A program made the position numbers and the translations under genes. A stretch of 64,000 nt of DNA, taken from assembly GCA_039881145.1 (NCBI GenBank), contig JAYKKI010000052.1, positions 6,887,501-6,951,500 of the forward strand, in the 5' to 3' direction. The notes below the pieces were generated by a model that worked only from the letters and a program-made list of their open reading frames with translations, did no database searches and was not told the DNA's origin. The DNA is from Druceiella hillmani. Lineage: Eukaryota > Arthropoda > Insecta > Lepidoptera > Hepialidae. Each line of letters starts with the position of its first letter. Positions within the stretch are counted from its first letter, which is position 1. Of the stretch, positions 61,895 through 64,000 are shown one piece after another.

Positions 61895-62890
61895 CCGGTG
61901 TTTTAAAATGAGGGCAACAGTATTATATATTATGTGTCATGATCGATACGATTGTTCAGACATTGTGGACCACTGACAGAGACATTGTGGCGATTGTTCA
62001 GAGATTGACTCGCAGCTCTGCACTTTTCCAACTTCCCACAATTCGTTCTAATGCCGGTATCCACGCGCTACTACGCACTATTGGTGATGAATGCGACAAG
62101 CTGTTCTATTCCGTCGATATTTTTGCTAGTTCGCCATCTGAATACAAGCTGTCCATTTCTAGAACAGCGATGAACAGTCAATCTGTTAATAAAAAAATTA
62201 ATTATTGTTAATTGTGATAATTCGTAATCTTCTTGATATTTGACTTTTAAACTTTCGCGATTCGAACACATATTTTATTTCATTTGAATCGGGTTTTTTC
62301 GCGGTAATTATCTATTTAATGATTAAACCTAGATATTATAAACTAAGTATTCACTATGTCCGACGTTTCAGACTGGTTGCACGGCCTGTGGTCACGGGAA
62401 GACTCTTCTTCTTGATAATTGTTATTTAGTTGTTTACAATTTGTGTTACCCTATTCTTATTATGGTTATTGAATTTTTTCTATTAATTCAAGCTTAAAAT
62501 ATTTCAGTTAGCTTGTATATTGTTATTGTTACCGAAATCGTTATTTTTATTTGTGATAATTTTTAATTTTTTATTCCTTATATTTTTTTTATAATTAATA
62601 TATAAACTATTATTTATGTTATTTAACATTTGATGCTATTTCATATTAGTCTATTATTTTTAAGTAAATTTTTAATCTATCTACTCTTACTGTCAAATTC
62701 ACTATTATTTTTTATGTTGTAAAATTATTTTAACTATGATTTTTAATCAATCTTCATACGTATCAAAACTCTGGGTAGTTTAGTGTCTAGATATAGAAAT
62801 GTTAGAATACAAGTCTACCTAGTATAAACCTCAAATATTATAATATCAAGAGTTGTATTTGTTTTTCCCCGTATGAAATCAATAAATAAG
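61895..62890 (+). repeat. Block D, copy 2 (no LIR insertion)
   Basis: This is parallel to 23015-24120. TGTGTCATGATCGATACG, GTATCCACGCGC, TTTTTGCTAGTTCGCC, TACAAGCTGTCCATTTCTAG and ATTTTTAATCAATCTTCATA correspond. At about 62190-62207 the single AAAAAAATTAATTATTG is the unoccupied site of LIR copy 4. A short internal repeat (GATTGTTCAGA twice) lies near 61950-62005. Confidence 0.8.
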
Positions 62891-64000
62891 AAAAATATAT
62901 GATGCAAGGTTAACCCATAATGACTCAAATAAAGTTACTTTTGCGTATTTTTAAACGTCTTCGACAAGATTCTGACAGTATTTGCGGTAATTCTAATTCT
63001 ATGTTGATTCGCGAAAAGAAGAAGTATTATTTTATTTTTTAATAAAGAATTTTAGTTGATAATTTTTTATCAAATTTTTTTAGTATGTTTCAGTTGTATA
63101 TTTCCAGCGACTAAAAACAATTTTGAAATCAAAAAAAATTTTTAAAATAAAAGTCTAATGACATTGTTGTAATACGCATTTAATTATATGCTGACATTAT
63201 TCCAAATATTCAATAAAAATAGCCACTCATACTTTATAACGATTTTAATCGAAGAAATAGATATGTTCCCTCTAGCTTTAAGACTTAAACTCCCGTGACT
63301 TTAAAAAATCCATTCTTGAAACCAAGTGATGTGTTATGGCGGAGAATATATTACAATAGATAAAAATTTGTGATCGAAATGTACAATGACATAGTCAACA
63401 TAAATTTTGCTTCCCACGATGTATAGACAAATAACGCGTTATTTATTAAAGCTAGAGTGAAATCCACATATGCTAAGTAATATGAATATCACAAGATTTT
63501 ATTAGTTGAATTAAGCATTAATCGACATAATATTTATTTAATTGCATTTGGGATACGCAAGAAACCAGAACAAATCTCTTAGATCATTAACTAAAGAAAC
63601 AGAAACAAAATTGTCACCTTTGCGAGTTTTGATGAAGAGTCCAGTTATACTCAAATTAAATATTTTCATAGCTTGCGTATCACAACGTATGCTGCGAACG
63701 CAGATAGTTTATATTTCATATAAGTGTACTCGAGTAGACCTGTTCACTGAAACACAATTCATGACTATCCCGATTAATGACAAAATAAAACATAAATTAA
63801 TTACAAACAAAAACTACAGTAAAAAGTATGAACGAAGGTGATATAAGAGGTATTTAATATTTTAACACGTAACAAAGCATAAATTGATGGTTGCGTAATG
63901 GAGAGATTGATTATAGTGACTCTGTAATATAACTGTGTATAAGGTAAAAAGCCGTTTCCTTGACAATACAGAAGTCCCGAGGATTTGAAATACTCACAAT
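62891..64000. other. AT-rich DNA at window end
   Basis: This is probably the continuation of the duplication unit, corresponding to 24.1-25.2 kb, but I could not align it further by eye. A 99-codon plus frame (63542-63841) has no ATG near its start and no recognisable motif. Confidence 0.4.

Overview
The window is A+T-rich eukaryotic DNA (roughly 70% or more A+T by eye) and carries no gene that I can call intact. Its contents point to an insect or close arthropod: two decayed mariner transposons of different lineages, a hAT transposon relic, an RTE-like LINE tail, a tRNA-derived SINE with an AAAT tail, many TA microsatellites, and families of long inverted-repeat elements. I cannot fix the order or species. 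There is no sign of bacterial operons, CRISPR, rRNA or genuine tRNA genes.

Layout. 1-3.6 kb: an inverted-repeat (LIR) element, a mariner (670-1956), a 150-bp foldback element, a second LIR copy with a tandem duplication, and a small GC-richer island. 3.6-8.7 kb: AT-rich with nothing recognisable. 8.7-14.6 kb: a dispersed ~0.75-kb repeat in two copies (blocks C1 and C2) that flank a third LIR copy and a hAT relic (10.5-13.2 kb). 14.6-22.9 kb: mostly unique AT-rich DNA with a possible exon relic (E0), a foldback element, a degenerate tandem array (19.1-19.85 kb) and one short open frame.

23-64 kb: the main structural feature. Homologous blocks recur on the same strand and in the same order: block A at 28.7, 40.3 and 54.5 kb; block B at 30.9, 44.0 and 60.0 kb; block F at 34.5 and 45.6 kb; block D at 23.0 and 61.9 kb. 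This is what an old tandem segmental duplication with units of about 11-15 kb would leave. Transposons that entered after the duplication (LIR copies at 23.3 and 34.9 kb, mariner at 32.4 kb) are missing from the paralogous sites, so empty sites can be read directly.

What may be functional. Blocks A and B contain the most conserved and most GC-rich DNA in the array. Block A has a splice-acceptor-like site followed by a 42-codon open frame on the minus strand in one copy. Block B has a conserved TATA-box-like core on the plus strand. They could be remains of promoter and exon parts of a duplicated gene, but no product can be named. One open frame of 147 codons (36364-36807) is longer than expected by chance and is unclassified.

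The most unusual element is the LIR family: near-complete palindromes of 240-275 bp, two copies of which are bounded by perfect 14-bp direct repeats. That is too long for the cut-and-paste transposon superfamilies I know. I do not see a complete new biological system here.
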